Assembly: GCF_009183655.1 (NCBI RefSeq)
Contig: NZ_WEIO01000001.1
Coordinates: forward strand, 610,829-674,828
Origin: Bacillus aerolatus
Lineage (GTDB): Bacteria > Bacillota > Bacilli > Bacillales > Domibacillaceae
Direction: 5' to 3'
DNA length: 64,000 bases
Shown: positions 52,953 to 62,844 of the stretch, piece after piece
How positions within the stretch are numbered: the first letter of the stretch is position 1
Layout: each line of letters starts with the position of its first letter
Made by a program: the position numbers and the translations under genes
The notes under the pieces: model-generated
Told to the model about the DNA's origin: nothing
The model's input: the letters and a program-made list of their open reading frames with translations, nothing else
Databases searched by the model: none

Positions 52953-53975
52953 TTGAACAACAGTTATTTAAAAATTGCCGGCATTCATAAAAACTTTGGT
53001 TCATTTACAGCGTTAAATGGGATTTCGATTGATATAAAGAAAAGCGAGTTTGTTTGTCTGTTAGGACCAAGCGGATGTGGAAAAACAACGCTGCTAAGAA
53101 TTATTGCTGGCCTTGAACAACCGACTGCAGGAAGCATCTTTATTAATGGAAAAGATATGACATACATGCCGCCCGCTAAACGAAACTTTGGCATCGTGTT
53201 CCAATCGTATGCTTTGTTTCCCAATTTAACTGCTCTGCAAAACATCGCTTATGGATTAAAGGCAAAAAAAATACCTAAAAAAGAAGTGAAAGAAAGAGCG
53301 TTGGAGGCGCTGGCCCTCGTCGACTTACTGCATGTCAAAGATAAGTACCCGGCTCAAATATCGGGGGGGCAACAGCAGCGCGTTGCGTTAGCCCGGGCCA
53401 TTGCATTATCACCCGACTTCCTGCTGTTGGATGAACCGTTGTCAGCCCTTGATGCAAAAGTTAGGGAGAGGCTGCGCCGGGAAATACGTTTTATTCAAGA
53501 AAAGCTGCAAATTACAACAATCATGGTAACGCACGACCAAGATGAGGCGTTAACGATGGCAGATAAAATCATCGTCATGAACAATGCAGAAATCATGCAG
53601 GTCGGAACACCGCAAGAAGTGTATAATACGCCTGCCAATCCATTTGTAGCTGATTTTATCGGTTCTATTAACTTTTGGAAAGAAAGTAGGAAGGGAAAAA
53701 ACGAAGAGAAAACAGCCGCGATTCGCCCAGAGCATATTCGCCTTTCCAGAACTGACGGCATACTCGCAGAAGTAGAAGACGTGGAATTTCGCGGACCGAT
53801 CTACCGTTTGGAATTCAAAGTGAAAGATTCTTCCTCGCATTTGTACGGCCAGTCGATCAAGGTGGATGTTTCTACACATGATGTAAATCATCTGAAGTTA
53901 GTTAAGGGAATGAATATCCATATTTCGTTGCCGGAAGAAAGTATTCTCGCTTATAACGAATTGGTGGTTAGTTAA
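52953..53975 (+). CDS. 2-Aminoethylphosphonate ABC transporter ATPase (PhnT-like)
   Basis: 340 residues from the TTG at 52953, which follows AAGGAG at 8 bases. Walker A GPSGCGKTT near residue 38, QSYALFPNLTALQNIAYGL, signature ISGGQQQRVALARAI, Walker B LLLDEPLSALDAKV, switch His in MVTHDQDEAL. A TOBE-like C-terminal domain (AAIRPEHIRLSR ...) follows. It energises the fused permease. Confidence 0.9.
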   Translation: MNNSYLKIAGIHKNFGSFTALNGISIDIKKSEFVCLLGPSGCGKTTLLRIIAGLEQPTAGSIFINGKDMTYMPPAKRNFGIVFQSYALFPNLTALQNIAYGLKAKKIPKKEVKERALEALALVDLLHVKDKYPAQISGGQQQRVALARAIALSPDFLLLDEPLSALDAKVRERLRREIRFIQEKLQITTIMVTHDQDEALTMADKIIVMNNAEIMQVGTPQEVYNTPANPFVADFIGSINFWKESRKGKNEEKTAAIRPEHIRLSRTDGILAEVEDVEFRGPIYRLEFKVKDSSSHLYGQSIKVDVSTHDVNHLKLVKGMNIHISLPEESILAYNELVVS

Positions 53976-53976
53976 T

Positions 53977-55737
53977 ATGGAGGCCGTTGAGAAAAGCAAA
54001 CGAGTTCAGTCATTTACAAAAACAAAGAGTCAGCGTGCCGGCAAAGAAGAATGGCTTCAGCGCGCACTCATCATCTTGATGCTTTTGTCATTCTTATCTG
54101 TATTAATCTTCCCGTTAGGAACGTTATTTGCGAAAGCCTTTCAAAATGAAGAAGGAACATTTATCGGAATAGCCAACTTTGTAAAATATTTTACAACACC
54201 ATCTTTAGTTCAATCGTTTCAAAACACGTTGTTCATCGCAACGATGACAACAGCCATTTCTGTTACGCTCGCCTTTATGTTTGCTTACTGTTTAGTAAGA
54301 ACGAATGTAAAAGGGAAAACTTTCTTTCGGTATACGGCTTTACTTCCGCTGTTTGCGCCTACGATGATGCATGGAATCGCCCTTATGTATTTATTTGGAA
54401 ACCAAGGACTTGTGACGAAAGGGTTTTTCGGGACGATACCAGGAATAGAAATTGATTTATATGGACCCGTTGGAATTATCATGGCCGAAGTCATCTATAC
54501 ATTTCCACAGGCGTTCTTGATCATGCTTGTTGCGCTAAACGGTTCCGATAATCGTCTATATGAAGCAGCCAATACATTGGGAGTGAGCAAGGCAAAGCAA
54601 TTTATCACTATCACTCTTTCCAGTGTGAAATACGGCTTAGTCAGCTCCATGCTCGTAGTATTTTCCCTTAGCTTTACCGATTACGGAGCACCAAAAGTAG
54701 TGGGGGGACAATATAACGTGCTGGCCACCGACGTGTACAAGCAAGTCATTGGTCAGCATAAAATGGAGATGGGCGCAACGGTCGGATTGATCTTAATGCT
54801 TCCTGCATTGATCGCTTTCATCGTGGATCAACTGACGCAAAGAAAACAAGTGAGCTATGTTTCGTCTAAATCTGTCCCTTATCAAATTAGCCAAAATTCT
54901 AAAAGGGATTCGTTATCATTTGTTTTTTGCTCCATTATTTCCGCCTGCATACTGATTTTGTTTGCAGCCGTCGTTCTGGCGGCAAGTGTCAAAGTATGGC
55001 CGTATGATATGAGTCTTACATGGAAGCATTTCGAATTGAAAAGCTATACAGGAGATGGGTTTACAGCTTACAAAAATAGTTTGATCGTGGCAGCGTTGAC
55101 AGCTGTGATTGGCACCATTTTTACATTTGTCTTCGCCTATGCAATTGAAAAAATCAGGCGTATGGCCGGCGTGAGAAAGTTTGGCCACTTTTTATCGATT
55201 ATTCCGCTTGCTGTACCAGGTCTTGTCATTGGCTTAAGCTACGTGTTCTTTTTCAGTCAGCCGAAAATGAACATACTTGGCTGGACAGTTTCAAATCCGC
55301 TTAATTTTTTATACGGATCAATTGCCATCATTGTGATCGCAAATATTCTTCACTTTTACTCAGTAGCCTATGTGACAGCTGTGACAGCATTAAAGAAGCT
55401 GGACCGTGAATTTGAACTTGTATCGGAATCAATAGGTGTTCCGTTTTACAAAACGTTCTTTAAAATTACTCTGCCGATGTGCCTGCCGGCAGTGCTTGAG
55501 ATGGCCATGTATTTCTTTGTTAACTCTATGGTGACGATATCAGCTGTTATATTTCTTTACACAGCCGACTTCAAATTAGCCGCTATCTCCATTGTTAACA
55601 TGGATGATGCCGGAAACCTGGCATCCGCAGCTGCCATGAGTGTCTTAATCATTTTTACCAATATTGTTGTTCGCGTTTTATATGAAGTCGTAACGAAACT
55701 TATCCGCCAGAAAAATATGAAATGGCAAAACCAATAA
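53977..55737 (+). CDS. Fused 2-aminoethylphosphonate ABC permease (PhnU-PhnV type)
   Basis: 586 residues with twelve or so transmembrane helices in two halves. Each half has an EAA loop: LYEAANTLGVSKAKQFITITLSSVKYGL near 198 and FELVSESIGVPFYKTFFKITLPMCLPAVLEM near 487. In enterobacteria PhnU and PhnV are two proteins; here both are one chain, like Fe3+ permeases. Start codon is 1 base after the ATPase stop, so the genes are coupled. Confidence 0.88.
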   Translation: MEAVEKSKRVQSFTKTKSQRAGKEEWLQRALIILMLLSFLSVLIFPLGTLFAKAFQNEEGTFIGIANFVKYFTTPSLVQSFQNTLFIATMTTAISVTLAFMFAYCLVRTNVKGKTFFRYTALLPLFAPTMMHGIALMYLFGNQGLVTKGFFGTIPGIEIDLYGPVGIIMAEVIYTFPQAFLIMLVALNGSDNRLYEAANTLGVSKAKQFITITLSSVKYGLVSSMLVVFSLSFTDYGAPKVVGGQYNVLATDVYKQVIGQHKMEMGATVGLILMLPALIAFIVDQLTQRKQVSYVSSKSVPYQISQNSKRDSLSFVFCSIISACILILFAAVVLAASVKVWPYDMSLTWKHFELKSYTGDGFTAYKNSLIVAALTAVIGTIFTFVFAYAIEKIRRMAGVRKFGHFLSIIPLAVPGLVIGLSYVFFFSQPKMNILGWTVSNPLNFLYGSIAIIVIANILHFYSVAYVTAVTALKKLDREFELVSESIGVPFYKTFFKITLPMCLPAVLEMAMYFFVNSMVTISAVIFLYTADFKLAAISIVNMDDAGNLASAAAMSVLIIFTNIVVRVLYEVVTKLIRQKNMKWQNQ

Positions 55738-55755
55738 AGAAGGGATGGAATTTAA

Positions 55756-56556
55756 ATGAAAAAAATTGAAGCAATTGTTTTTGACTGGGCAGGTACAATG
55801 ATTGATTATGGTTGTTTTGCACCGCTTGAAGTATTTTTGGAGATTTTCCGCAAGAGAGGCGTTGAAATTACCGTTAATGAAGCAAGAGAGCCGATGGGGA
55901 TGTTGAAAATTGAACATATCCGCGCGCTTTGTGACATGCCCCGCATTCGACAAGAATGGGTGAACGTACACGGGAAAGAGCCGGTGGAGCAAGATATTGT
56001 GGAGATGAACGATGATTTTGAGTCGATCTTGTTCAACATTTTACCCGATTTTACTACTCCAGTTCCGGGTGCCGTTGAATTAGCTGCACGGTTAAGAGAA
56101 CGAGGCATTAAAATCGGTTCTACAACGGGCTACACGAGAGCCATGATGGAAATTGTTATGCCAGAAGCAAAAGAAAAAGGTTACTCACCGGATTGCTGTT
56201 TCACAGCAGACGATGTAAAAGCCGGCCGTCCCGCTCCATGGATGTGTTACCGGAATGCGATGGAATTAGACGTTTATCCGATGAATCGCATGATCAAAGT
56301 AGGGGACACAGCAATTGATATTCAAGAAGGAAAAAATGCCGGTATGTGGACAGTAGGTGTGATTTCAGGAGGCAGTGAAATGGGATTAACGCAAGAAGAA
56401 GCGGCGCAAATGGATCAGGTGGAATTAAAGCAAAAAATGGACATCGTTCGCCAACGTTTAGTGGAAGCGGGTGCTGATTTTGTCATTGATCAAATTTCAG
56501 AGCTTGATCAAGTAGTGGATGCATTAGAAGAAAAGAAAGAAGGAGAGTTAATATGA
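55756..56556 (+). CDS. phnX: Phosphonoacetaldehyde hydrolase (phosphonatase)
   Basis: 266 residues. It cleaves phosphonoacetaldehyde to acetaldehyde and phosphate through a Lys Schiff base. D10 in [17 protein letters not shown] is the nucleophile; K51 in [12 protein letters not shown] is the Schiff-base Lys; [11 protein letters not shown] and [22 protein letters not shown] complete the HAD site. The stop overlaps the next start (ATGA). Usual length is 265-275. Confidence 0.94.
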   Translation: MKKIEAIVFDWAGTMIDYGCFAPLEVFLEIFRKRGVEITVNEAREPMGMLKIEHIRALCDMPRIRQEWVNVHGKEPVEQDIVEMNDDFESILFNILPDFTTPVPGAVELAARLRERGIKIGSTTGYTRAMMEIVMPEAKEKGYSPDCCFTADDVKAGRPAPWMCYRNAMELDVYPMNRMIKVGDTAIDIQEGKNAGMWTVGVISGGSEMGLTQEEAAQMDQVELKQKMDIVRQRLVEAGADFVIDQISELDQVVDALEEKKEGELI

Positions 56557-57668
56557 AAAACCCTTACTTACTCTTAACGCCAGGTCCATTATCTACAACG
56601 AATTCAGTTCGTCAAGCAATGCTGCGTGACTGGTGCACATGGGATAATGAATATAATCAGCTCGTTCAGGACATTCGTCGTCGGCTTGTGGGGCTAGCGA
56701 CATCGCATAAAGATTTATATACTGCTGTCTTAATGCAGGGAAGCGGTACGTTCTGTGTAGAAGCGACGATTGGAACGGTGATGCCGAAAGACGGTGGGAA
56801 ACTGTTAATTGCTGCAAATGGTGCGTATAGCGATAGAATTGTTCAAATGTGTCATGTTTTAGGTATTCATGCAGTAGTTATTTCATTGGATGAACGTGAA
56901 CCCATTCAAGCAGAAGCGATCGAACGTCTTCTTCAGGAAGACGAAGACATCACCCATGTGGCCATCGTTCATTGTGAGACGACAACGGGTATGTTGAATC
57001 CCATTGAAGACGTATGCCGCCTTGCGAAGCAATACAATAAAATTACAATGGTTGATGCGATGAGCAGCTTTGGCGGTGTTCCAATGGATGTTCATAAGCT
57101 GCACATCGATTTTCTCATCAGCAGCGCTAATAAATGTATTCAAGGAGTGCCTGGGTTCGGCTTTGTCATCGCCAAACGTGATGAGCTGGCCAAATGTAAA
57201 GGAAATGGACGTTCCCTTTCGTTAGATTTATTCGATCAGCACGACACGATGGAAAAAGACGAAGGCAAGTGGAGGTTTACGTCTCCAACCCACGTAGTAA
57301 GAGCCTTTTATCAAGCGTTACTGGAGCTTGAAGCAGAAGGCGGCGTCGATGCACGCTTCAAGCGTTATGAACAAAATCAAAAGCGTTTAGTCGAAGGAAT
57401 GAAGGAGATTGGTTTCGAAGCATTGCTAGACGAGCAGCATCAATCACCAATTATTACGTCATTTCTTTACCCAGATGACTCTAACTTTACGTTCCAAGAT
57501 TTTTATCAATCTCTTAAAAAACGCGGATTTGTGATTTATCCGGGTAAAATTTCAGAAGTGAATACGTTCCGAATCGGTAATATTGGCGAAGTGTATATAG
57601 AAGATATTGAAAGATTATTAGAAGCTATTCAACAAACTGTACAATTAAAGGAAGTAGTGAGAGCATGA
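56553..57668 (+). CDS. phnW: 2-Aminoethylphosphonate--pyruvate transaminase
   Basis: 371 residues. It moves the amino group of 2-aminoethylphosphonate to pyruvate, giving phosphonoacetaldehyde and alanine. [73 protein letters not shown], and the PLP Lys in [17 protein letters not shown] near 194 are present. Both ends overlap neighbours by ATGA, so stoichiometric translation with phnX and the next gene is expected. Confidence 0.94.
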   Translation: MKNPYLLLTPGPLSTTNSVRQAMLRDWCTWDNEYNQLVQDIRRRLVGLATSHKDLYTAVLMQGSGTFCVEATIGTVMPKDGGKLLIAANGAYSDRIVQMCHVLGIHAVVISLDEREPIQAEAIERLLQEDEDITHVAIVHCETTTGMLNPIEDVCRLAKQYNKITMVDAMSSFGGVPMDVHKLHIDFLISSANKCIQGVPGFGFVIAKRDELAKCKGNGRSLSLDLFDQHDTMEKDEGKWRFTSPTHVVRAFYQALLELEAEGGVDARFKRYEQNQKRLVEGMKEIGFEALLDEQHQSPIITSFLYPDDSNFTFQDFYQSLKKRGFVIYPGKISEVNTFRIGNIGEVYIEDIERLLEAIQQTVQLKEVVRA

Positions 57669-58855
57669 GAGTATTTTGTTTAGGCGGAGCAGGGAAAATT
57701 TGTCGTGAAGCGATTTTGGTTTTAGTTCAGCATTCTGAATTTAAACAAATCACCGTTGCCGATTTTAATGAAGAAGAAGGAAAAAAAGTCGTCGAATGGT
57801 TAAATGATCCACGTGTGAACTTTGTAAAAGTGAACGTATTTAATCATGAAGAAACAGTGGAAAAGATGCGCGGTTACGATATTGTTATGGATGGGACAAC
57901 TATTACGTTAAACGGTTTGTCAACGGCTTGTATCGCTGAAGCGGGCTGCCATGGCATTAACTTAAATGGTTTCGGCGAAGAAGAACATTCTCACGATATA
58001 TTCGTCAAAAACGGAAAAACATGTTTGCCAGGCTTTGGTATGACACCAGGATTAACACAAATGATGGCGGTGCATGCAGCAAACCAATTAGATACAGTGG
58101 AGGCCGTTCGTGTAAGCCACGGTTCTTTCCGTCCAATCGCATTCTCAAAGTCGATCGCGGAAACAACCACATATGAATACGATCCCAATTTGCCGACACG
58201 TGTTGTGTATGAAAACGGCGAGTTTATCCAAGTTCCTCCATTCGCCCGTCCGAGAGAAATTCAACTGCCGGAGCCATATGGGAAAACTGTTCAATATATT
58301 ATTCCTCATGCCGAAACAAAAACTCTGGCAAAAGCGTTGAATGATAAAAATGTGAAACTGATTGAAGTTCGCGGCACATGGCCGAAGGAAAACATGGAGC
58401 TTGTTCGTGCCCTTTATAACTACGGTTTTTTTAAAAATGAAAAAATTAACATGAACGGTCAGGAAGCAGGAATTTTAGATTGCATCAGCGAGTATTTATA
58501 TCAATCTGAAAAAGGAAATAAAACGGAGTTATACGGTTATGCACTTCACGTTGAAATAACAGGCACAAAGGACGGCAAACATTATCTACATACATTAACC
58601 CATACTCATCCTCCTTCCGATGGTTCAGTCGAAGGGTGGGAAGACTTGCGTGCCTATACGAGAAACGTTGGCATTCCTATGGCCATTGCGACGGAACTGA
58701 TTGCAAAAGGAATGGTGGACAAGAAAGGTGTCATTATTCCAGAAGAAGCATTTCCTCACCCACAGGTGATTTTTACAGAATTAGAAAAACGTGGTATATT
58801 TGTTCAAGAAGAGATGAAGGAACTCGAATCTTTAAATGATATGATCTTAGCTTAA
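57665..58855 (+). CDS. Saccharopine dehydrogenase-like oxidoreductase in the phosphonate operon
   Basis: 396 residues. N-terminal Rossmann domain ([37 protein letters not shown]), [32 protein letters not shown], and [33 protein letters not shown], as in saccharopine dehydrogenases and their relatives that oxidise or reduce a secondary amine. C-terminus carries a His-rich motif [20 protein letters not shown]. The start overlaps phnW by 4 bases. It has no described role in phosphonate use that I know of; reduction or oxidation of an amino-acid adduct made from alanine or aminoethylphosphonate is a guess. Confidence 0.75.
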   Translation: MRVFCLGGAGKICREAILVLVQHSEFKQITVADFNEEEGKKVVEWLNDPRVNFVKVNVFNHEETVEKMRGYDIVMDGTTITLNGLSTACIAEAGCHGINLNGFGEEEHSHDIFVKNGKTCLPGFGMTPGLTQMMAVHAANQLDTVEAVRVSHGSFRPIAFSKSIAETTTYEYDPNLPTRVVYENGEFIQVPPFARPREIQLPEPYGKTVQYIIPHAETKTLAKALNDKNVKLIEVRGTWPKENMELVRALYNYGFFKNEKINMNGQEAGILDCISEYLYQSEKGNKTELYGYALHVEITGTKDGKHYLHTLTHTHPPSDGSVEGWEDLRAYTRNVGIPMAIATELIAKGMVDKKGVIIPEEAFPHPQVIFTELEKRGIFVQEEMKELESLNDMILA

Positions 58856-58872
58856 AGCAAGGAGTAAGGTAC

Positions 58873-59643
58873 ATGTCTTTATTAGCAGAAGAGCGAAAAA
58901 AGAGAATTATTGGACTCATTGAGAATCAAGGACAAGTCAAAGTGAATGATCTGGCAAAAAAATTTGATGTATCAACAGAAACCGTCCGCCGCTATTTAGA
59001 AGAATTAGAAAATGAAAAAAAATTAAAAAAAGTGTATGGCGGTGCGGTGAAAATGGAGTCTGAAACAACAGAACCATCTATGTTTGAACGTGAAATATTA
59101 AGAATAGAAGAGAAAAAGCGTATCGGCAGGAAGGCTGCTTCCTTTATAAAAGAGGGAGAAGTTATTTTCATCGATGAAGGAAGTACAACGCTGCAGATGG
59201 TCTTATCACTCAAAGACTTGTCGGATGTGACGGTTATTACGAACTCTTTTCCACTTGCGGCTATCTTGATGGATTATGAAAATAAGCAACTTTTTAAAGG
59301 TGAAATTATTTTTCTTGGTGGACATATCAGAAGCAAGCATTTTCGTGCCTCGGGCTCACTGGCAGAAAGAATGGCGAAGGAATTTTATGTGAACAAAGCA
59401 TTTATTGCCATTGACGGCATTCATCCAGAATCCGGGATCACAAGTTTTGATTTAGAGAAATGTTTATTATCGAAAATTTATATTAACAATGCAAACGAAA
59501 CGTTTGTCCTTGCTGACCATTCAAAACTTGGAGTAAAGGCAAATTATAAAATCGAATCACTCAAACGCATCACTTGCCTTGTCTCGGATGTTCCGATGCC
59601 GAAAGATTGGGAAGTACGAGACGTATCATGGATCGATTGTTAG
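58873..59643 (+). CDS. DeoR-family transcriptional regulator
   Basis: 256 residues. DeoR HTH at the start (LLAEERKKRIIGLIENQGQVKVNDLAKKFDVSTETVRRYLEELENEKKLKKVYGGAV), then the sugar-phosphate/effector domain with GRKAASFIKEGEVIFIDEGSTTLQMVLSL and NKAFIAIDGIHPESGITSFDLEKC. It lies at the end of the phosphonate operon and may repress it, perhaps through the repeat at 51656-51697. Effector unknown. GCAAGGAG precedes the ATG by a few bases. Confidence 0.88.
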   Translation: MSLLAEERKKRIIGLIENQGQVKVNDLAKKFDVSTETVRRYLEELENEKKLKKVYGGAVKMESETTEPSMFEREILRIEEKKRIGRKAASFIKEGEVIFIDEGSTTLQMVLSLKDLSDVTVITNSFPLAAILMDYENKQLFKGEIIFLGGHIRSKHFRASGSLAERMAKEFYVNKAFIAIDGIHPESGITSFDLEKCLLSKIYINNANETFVLADHSKLGVKANYKIESLKRITCLVSDVPMPKDWEVRDVSWIDC

Positions 59644-59650
59644 TGATTGG

Positions 59651-59687
59651 AAAAACATGCAGGTATACAACTTGCATGTTTTTTTGG
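59651..59687 (+). terminator. Terminator of the phosphonate operon
   Basis: AAACATGCA / TGCATGTTT stem, seven T. Confidence 0.85.
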
Positions 59688-59751
59688 GTTTTGGCACAAG
59701 AACCCCTTACCCAAATTAAAATTCCGCATAGTACCTAATATACTTGTCCTA

Positions 59752-59780
59752 TACAAACTTTAATGTAGAAGCATAACTTA
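59752..59780 (+). promoter_or_regulatory. Sigma-K-like promoter for the YjcZ gene
   Basis: TACA at 59752-59755, 16-base spacer, CATAACTTA at 59772-59780, close to the sigma-K form mACm-N16-CATAnnnTA. Distance to the ATG is about 40 bases. Confidence 0.4.
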
Positions 59781-59820
59781 TTAATGTAAGAGCTCTTACA
59801 AAAAAAATTGAAGAGGAGGT

Positions 59821-59913
59821 ATGAATATGTCTGGTTACGGTTATGGAAATGGATTTACTTTAATTGTTGTATTGTTTATCTTATTAATTATTGTCGGAGC
59901 AGCATGGCTCTAA
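59821..59913 (+). CDS. YjcZ-family sporulation micro-protein
   Basis: 30 residues: MNMSGYGYGNGFTLIVVLFILLIIVGAAWL is one Gly/Tyr-rich start with a single membrane helix. The first bases after AGAGGAGGT make the start sure. The family is widespread in spore formers, in the late mother cell or spore coat; exact role unknown. Confidence 0.75.
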   Translation: MNMSGYGYGNGFTLIVVLFILLIIVGAAWL

Positions 59914-59936
59914 TAAGATAGGAGTTTTTAGAAAAT

Positions 59937-59983
59937 AAAAAGGGGGCTGACTTATCAAGGTATAAGTCAGCCTCTTTTTATTC
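59937..59983. terminator. Bidirectional terminator between YjcZ and the acidic coiled-coil protein
   Basis: AGGGGGCTGACTTAT / ATAAGTCAGCCTCTTT stem flanked by A and T runs; it overlaps the 59978 stop. Confidence 0.8.
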
Positions 59984-60508
59984 TGCATCTTCATCTTCAT
60001 CTTCATCTTCATCTACATCTACATCTACATCTACATCTACATCTACATCTTCATCCTCATCCTCATCTACATTTACATCTTCTTCTGCATCTTCATTCTC
60101 ACTTTTATGATAAAGTTTGGTTAAAAACATTATGATTTTTAATAGTTTTTCCATATCGAAATCAAACTTATCGATTATGCTAAAAGGATTTTTGAATTGT
60201 ATTGGTGGGGGCATCCCTGTTATTTGCCGGAAGATTATATTCAACAATTCTTGTTGTTGTTGTTCTATTCTTTTTAGCATTGTTTCTTGTGTTTGCACCT
60301 GTTGTAAGATTTTATTTAATGTTTCTTGTTGTTTGGTTCTTTTTAGCATTGTTTCTTGTGTTTCTACTTGTTGTAAGATTTTATTCAACAATTCTTGTTG
60401 TTTTGTTCCTACTAGTATCGTTTCTTGCGCCTCCATCTCTTGGAGAATTTTATATAACACTTCAGTTTGCTGTTCCATCTGATTCTCGATTCTTTCGTAT
60501 TTACCCAT
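59978..60508 (-). CDS. Coiled-coil protein with acidic hexanucleotide-repeat tail
   Basis: 176 residues. The first ~95 residues hold three imperfect repeats of QQELLNKILQQVETQETMLKRT, a predicted coiled coil. A central part (PPPIQFKNPFSIIDKFDFDMEKLLKIIMFLTKLYHK) follows, and the last ~40 residues are nearly pure Asp, Glu and Val, coded by tandem hexamers of CATCTT/CATCTA (plus strand). No family recognised. The starting ATG lies behind GGAGAG. Repeat number is likely to vary by slippage without frameshift, since the unit is 6 bases. Confidence 0.65.
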   Translation of the reverse strand: MGKYERIENQMEQQTEVLYKILQEMEAQETILVGTKQQELLNKILQQVETQETMLKRTKQQETLNKILQQVQTQETMLKRIEQQQQELLNIIFRQITGMPPPIQFKNPFSIIDKFDFDMEKLLKIIMFLTKLYHKSENEDAEEDVNVDEDEDEDVDVDVDVDVDVDEDEDEDEDAE

Positions 60509-60722
60509 GGTTTACTCTCCTTTCTTTTTTCTTATGAAGGTGAATGCAACAAAAAATAACGACCCAATAATAATTTAAGAATGAATAGTATCAATATATT
60601 TTCTAAGACACTTGAGTTAACTTATTTTAATAAGCTAGTCTAGAATATGCTATGTTTAACAACAATGCGATGTATAGGCAAACGTTTAGAGATGGATTTT
60701 TTGGTTATGTATAACGAGGAGA

Positions 60723-60797
60723 AATAAAAATAAGGGGTACTCCTTTATCTTGAACCTGATAATAAAGGTTTACGCCATCTATATTTACTATAGGCAA
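60723..60797 (-). pseudogene. Remnant of a second alpha/beta hydrolase gene (N-terminus)
   Basis: The minus strand encodes LPIVNIDGVNLYYQVQDKGV, then PLIFI, against LPTVNIDGVNLYYHVQGKGV and PIVFI at 28553. The similarity ends about 25 residues in. The rest of the 60509-60974 region holds no gene; a terminator is at 60833. Confidence 0.65.
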
Positions 60798-60832
60798 CGA
60801 ATTACACAATATTATAGTGTTAATCCAAGACT

Positions 60833-60877
60833 AAAAGCCGATTAATTCCCCAGCGTAAGGAATTAATCGGCTTTTTT
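60833..60877. terminator. Terminator behind pucR
   Basis: AAAAGCCGATTAATTCC / GGAATTAATCGGCTTTT perfect 17-bp stem. It can serve the pucR transcript on the minus strand. Confidence 0.8.
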
Positions 60878-60974
60878 CATTACTTAATTAATAACCGGCC
60901 CAGAAAATGTCTTGGTTGGCACACGGCGCACGAAGTATTGCACTTAACTTGACAAACCCTCTTATTACTGCTAT

Positions 60975-62624
60975 TTAAGTTAAAAATGAACGCATAAGTA
61001 AAGCCATACGTAAATGAAGTGAGTTTTGTGAATCATGGACAGAATAACCGAAAATTTCTTCACATTTGGTAATTCTGTATTTAACGGTATTACGATGAAT
61101 ATACAATTTCCTAGAGGTAATGGCAATTTCACAATTGTTATCTAAATATACAATCAATGTATTAACTAAGTCTTCCTCATCTTTATTTTTCGGGTAGGAG
61201 AGAGAGCGCAACGTATTTTCATAAAACTTCCGCAGATTTTCCTCTGGAATTAATCGAATCATTTCTTTTAATTGTTTTGTTTCATAAAAGTTTATAAAAT
61301 TATATTGAAATAATCCTGCTCCATGTTCCCATGCTTCTACTGCCTCTGCATATGTAATCGGAATATCAGTAACGTCATTAAAAAAGCTGCCAACCCCAAA
61401 TGAGAGCGAAATTTTTAAATTTGAATAAGCTTCATGCTGAAATTCCTTCAGCCTTTCTTCTATTGAGTTTTTAATGGGGTCATCAATATTCTTTGAATAT
61501 TGCATCAAAATAACAAAATAAGCATCCTTCATAAAAACAATATTTTTAACATCTACCTTCAAAAATGATTTCTTCAAAGATTTATATAAATAGTCGTATA
61601 ATCTGTTCAATATATCTGAACCTTGCTGTAAAGTGCTTTGCTTATCATCATCAACCTTACAAACAATGCAAACATATTTCAAGTTGTCAACTAAGCCATA
61701 CTGTTTTCCTCTATGAATAATTTCTTGTTTAGTAGAAATGTTTCCATCAACGAGGGAAGTAAAAAAATTATTTTCTAACAAACGACTGTTTTCTTTGATC
61801 GCCTCGTTTTTAAGCAATGTGAATGAAATGACTGTTGATGCTTGCTCAATAGCTAATTGCGAAGAAGGGTATGGAAGCTTCTCAGGATTAAAAATAATTA
61901 GTAAATAGGGATATAGATACATCGTTTTTACTTGGAATATTCCTATAGAAACATCTGTAATATGTGCATTTAGGCCGGAAATTGTGAGTTTGTCTTTCTC
62001 GCGGTATGTATCAATATCACTTTTAAAAAGCTCCTCAACAATTTCCATTAACATGTTCATATTTCCTGTGTGGAAATGGTGGGAAAAAGAAATCACGTCA
62101 CCAATTGGATCTAGTAGGAGGACAGGGCATTTTAATAGAGATCCGAGGTTTTCGATCAACGCTTGCAGACTATAGCCCTTTATCATCATATTGGTGAATT
62201 TTTTGTGTACATGAATTGCATAAAATAACTCTTCAATTTGGTTATCCCATATAAAGCTTAATAATTGGTGAGCGACCGTACCTAATGTTAATGATTCTGG
62301 AATCTGGATGATTGGGAATTCTAATAAATTAGCTAAGTCGATTACTTCTTCGGGAATTTCATCAATGAATCTTTTTAACTTTATAGCAATCCCTGCACAG
62401 GGGCGCTCATTAATTTGTGAAATGAGACTGCACAGTCCTTGAGGATCGTCTTTAAAGGCATATCCCGTGGTTAATAGCAAGGAGTTCTCAGCTAAAAAGT
62501 GGATGACATCGGGTGTTTCTGAAATCTCTATGGACTCAACTGCTCTTTTGAGCCCGGCATGCCCAGCAATGATTGTTGCTTCTTGGAACACATCGACAAT
62601 AAATAAATCCTCAACCTTTTTCAT
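60975..62624 (-). CDS. pucR: PucR-family regulator of purine catabolism
   Basis: 549 residues from the ATG at 62622-62624 behind AGAGGTG. An N-terminal PucR ligand domain (about 1-125: VEDLFIVDVFQEATIIAGHAGLKRAVESIEISETPDVIHFLAENSLLLTTGYAF, CAGIAIKLKRFI) is followed by a GGDEF-like middle (about 290-420) and the C-terminal HTH (AITSRKLYIHRNTVKYRITKCEEIFGYSV). PucR of B. subtilis activates the puc genes in response to allantoin-type intermediates. It is divergent from an allantoate amidohydrolase gene (63180), which supports that role. Confidence 0.85.
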   Translation of the reverse strand: MKKVEDLFIVDVFQEATIIAGHAGLKRAVESIEISETPDVIHFLAENSLLLTTGYAFKDDPQGLCSLISQINERPCAGIAIKLKRFIDEIPEEVIDLANLLEFPIIQIPESLTLGTVAHQLLSFIWDNQIEELFYAIHVHKKFTNMMIKGYSLQALIENLGSLLKCPVLLLDPIGDVISFSHHFHTGNMNMLMEIVEELFKSDIDTYREKDKLTISGLNAHITDVSIGIFQVKTMYLYPYLLIIFNPEKLPYPSSQLAIEQASTVISFTLLKNEAIKENSRLLENNFFTSLVDGNISTKQEIIHRGKQYGLVDNLKYVCIVCKVDDDKQSTLQQGSDILNRLYDYLYKSLKKSFLKVDVKNIVFMKDAYFVILMQYSKNIDDPIKNSIEERLKEFQHEAYSNLKISLSFGVGSFFNDVTDIPITYAEAVEAWEHGAGLFQYNFINFYETKQLKEMIRLIPEENLRKFYENTLRSLSYPKNKDEEDLVNTLIVYLDNNCEIAITSRKLYIHRNTVKYRITKCEEIFGYSVHDSQNSLHLRMALLMRSFLT

Positions 62625-62844
62625 CACACACCTCTATTTCAACTTTTTTGACCACTCTTATTTCCAAATTAGGATCGTGAGTTCAAGCTATAGATTGTTT
62701 CTTTTAAACAAAAACGACAATGCAAACTGTTTACATTGAATAATGATTTTGTTTATTAATTTTCTTAAAATCAATTGTATACAGAATTACTGTTTGATGA
62801 AACTATTTTTCAGAAATTTTTAGTAATTAATCAGGAAAGGGAGT

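Noticed and set aside
60117..60537. Plus-strand frames opposite the coiled-coil gene
   Set aside because: They are mirror frames of the repetitive minus-strand gene with Cys/Leu/Phe-rich nonsense; no ribosome site.
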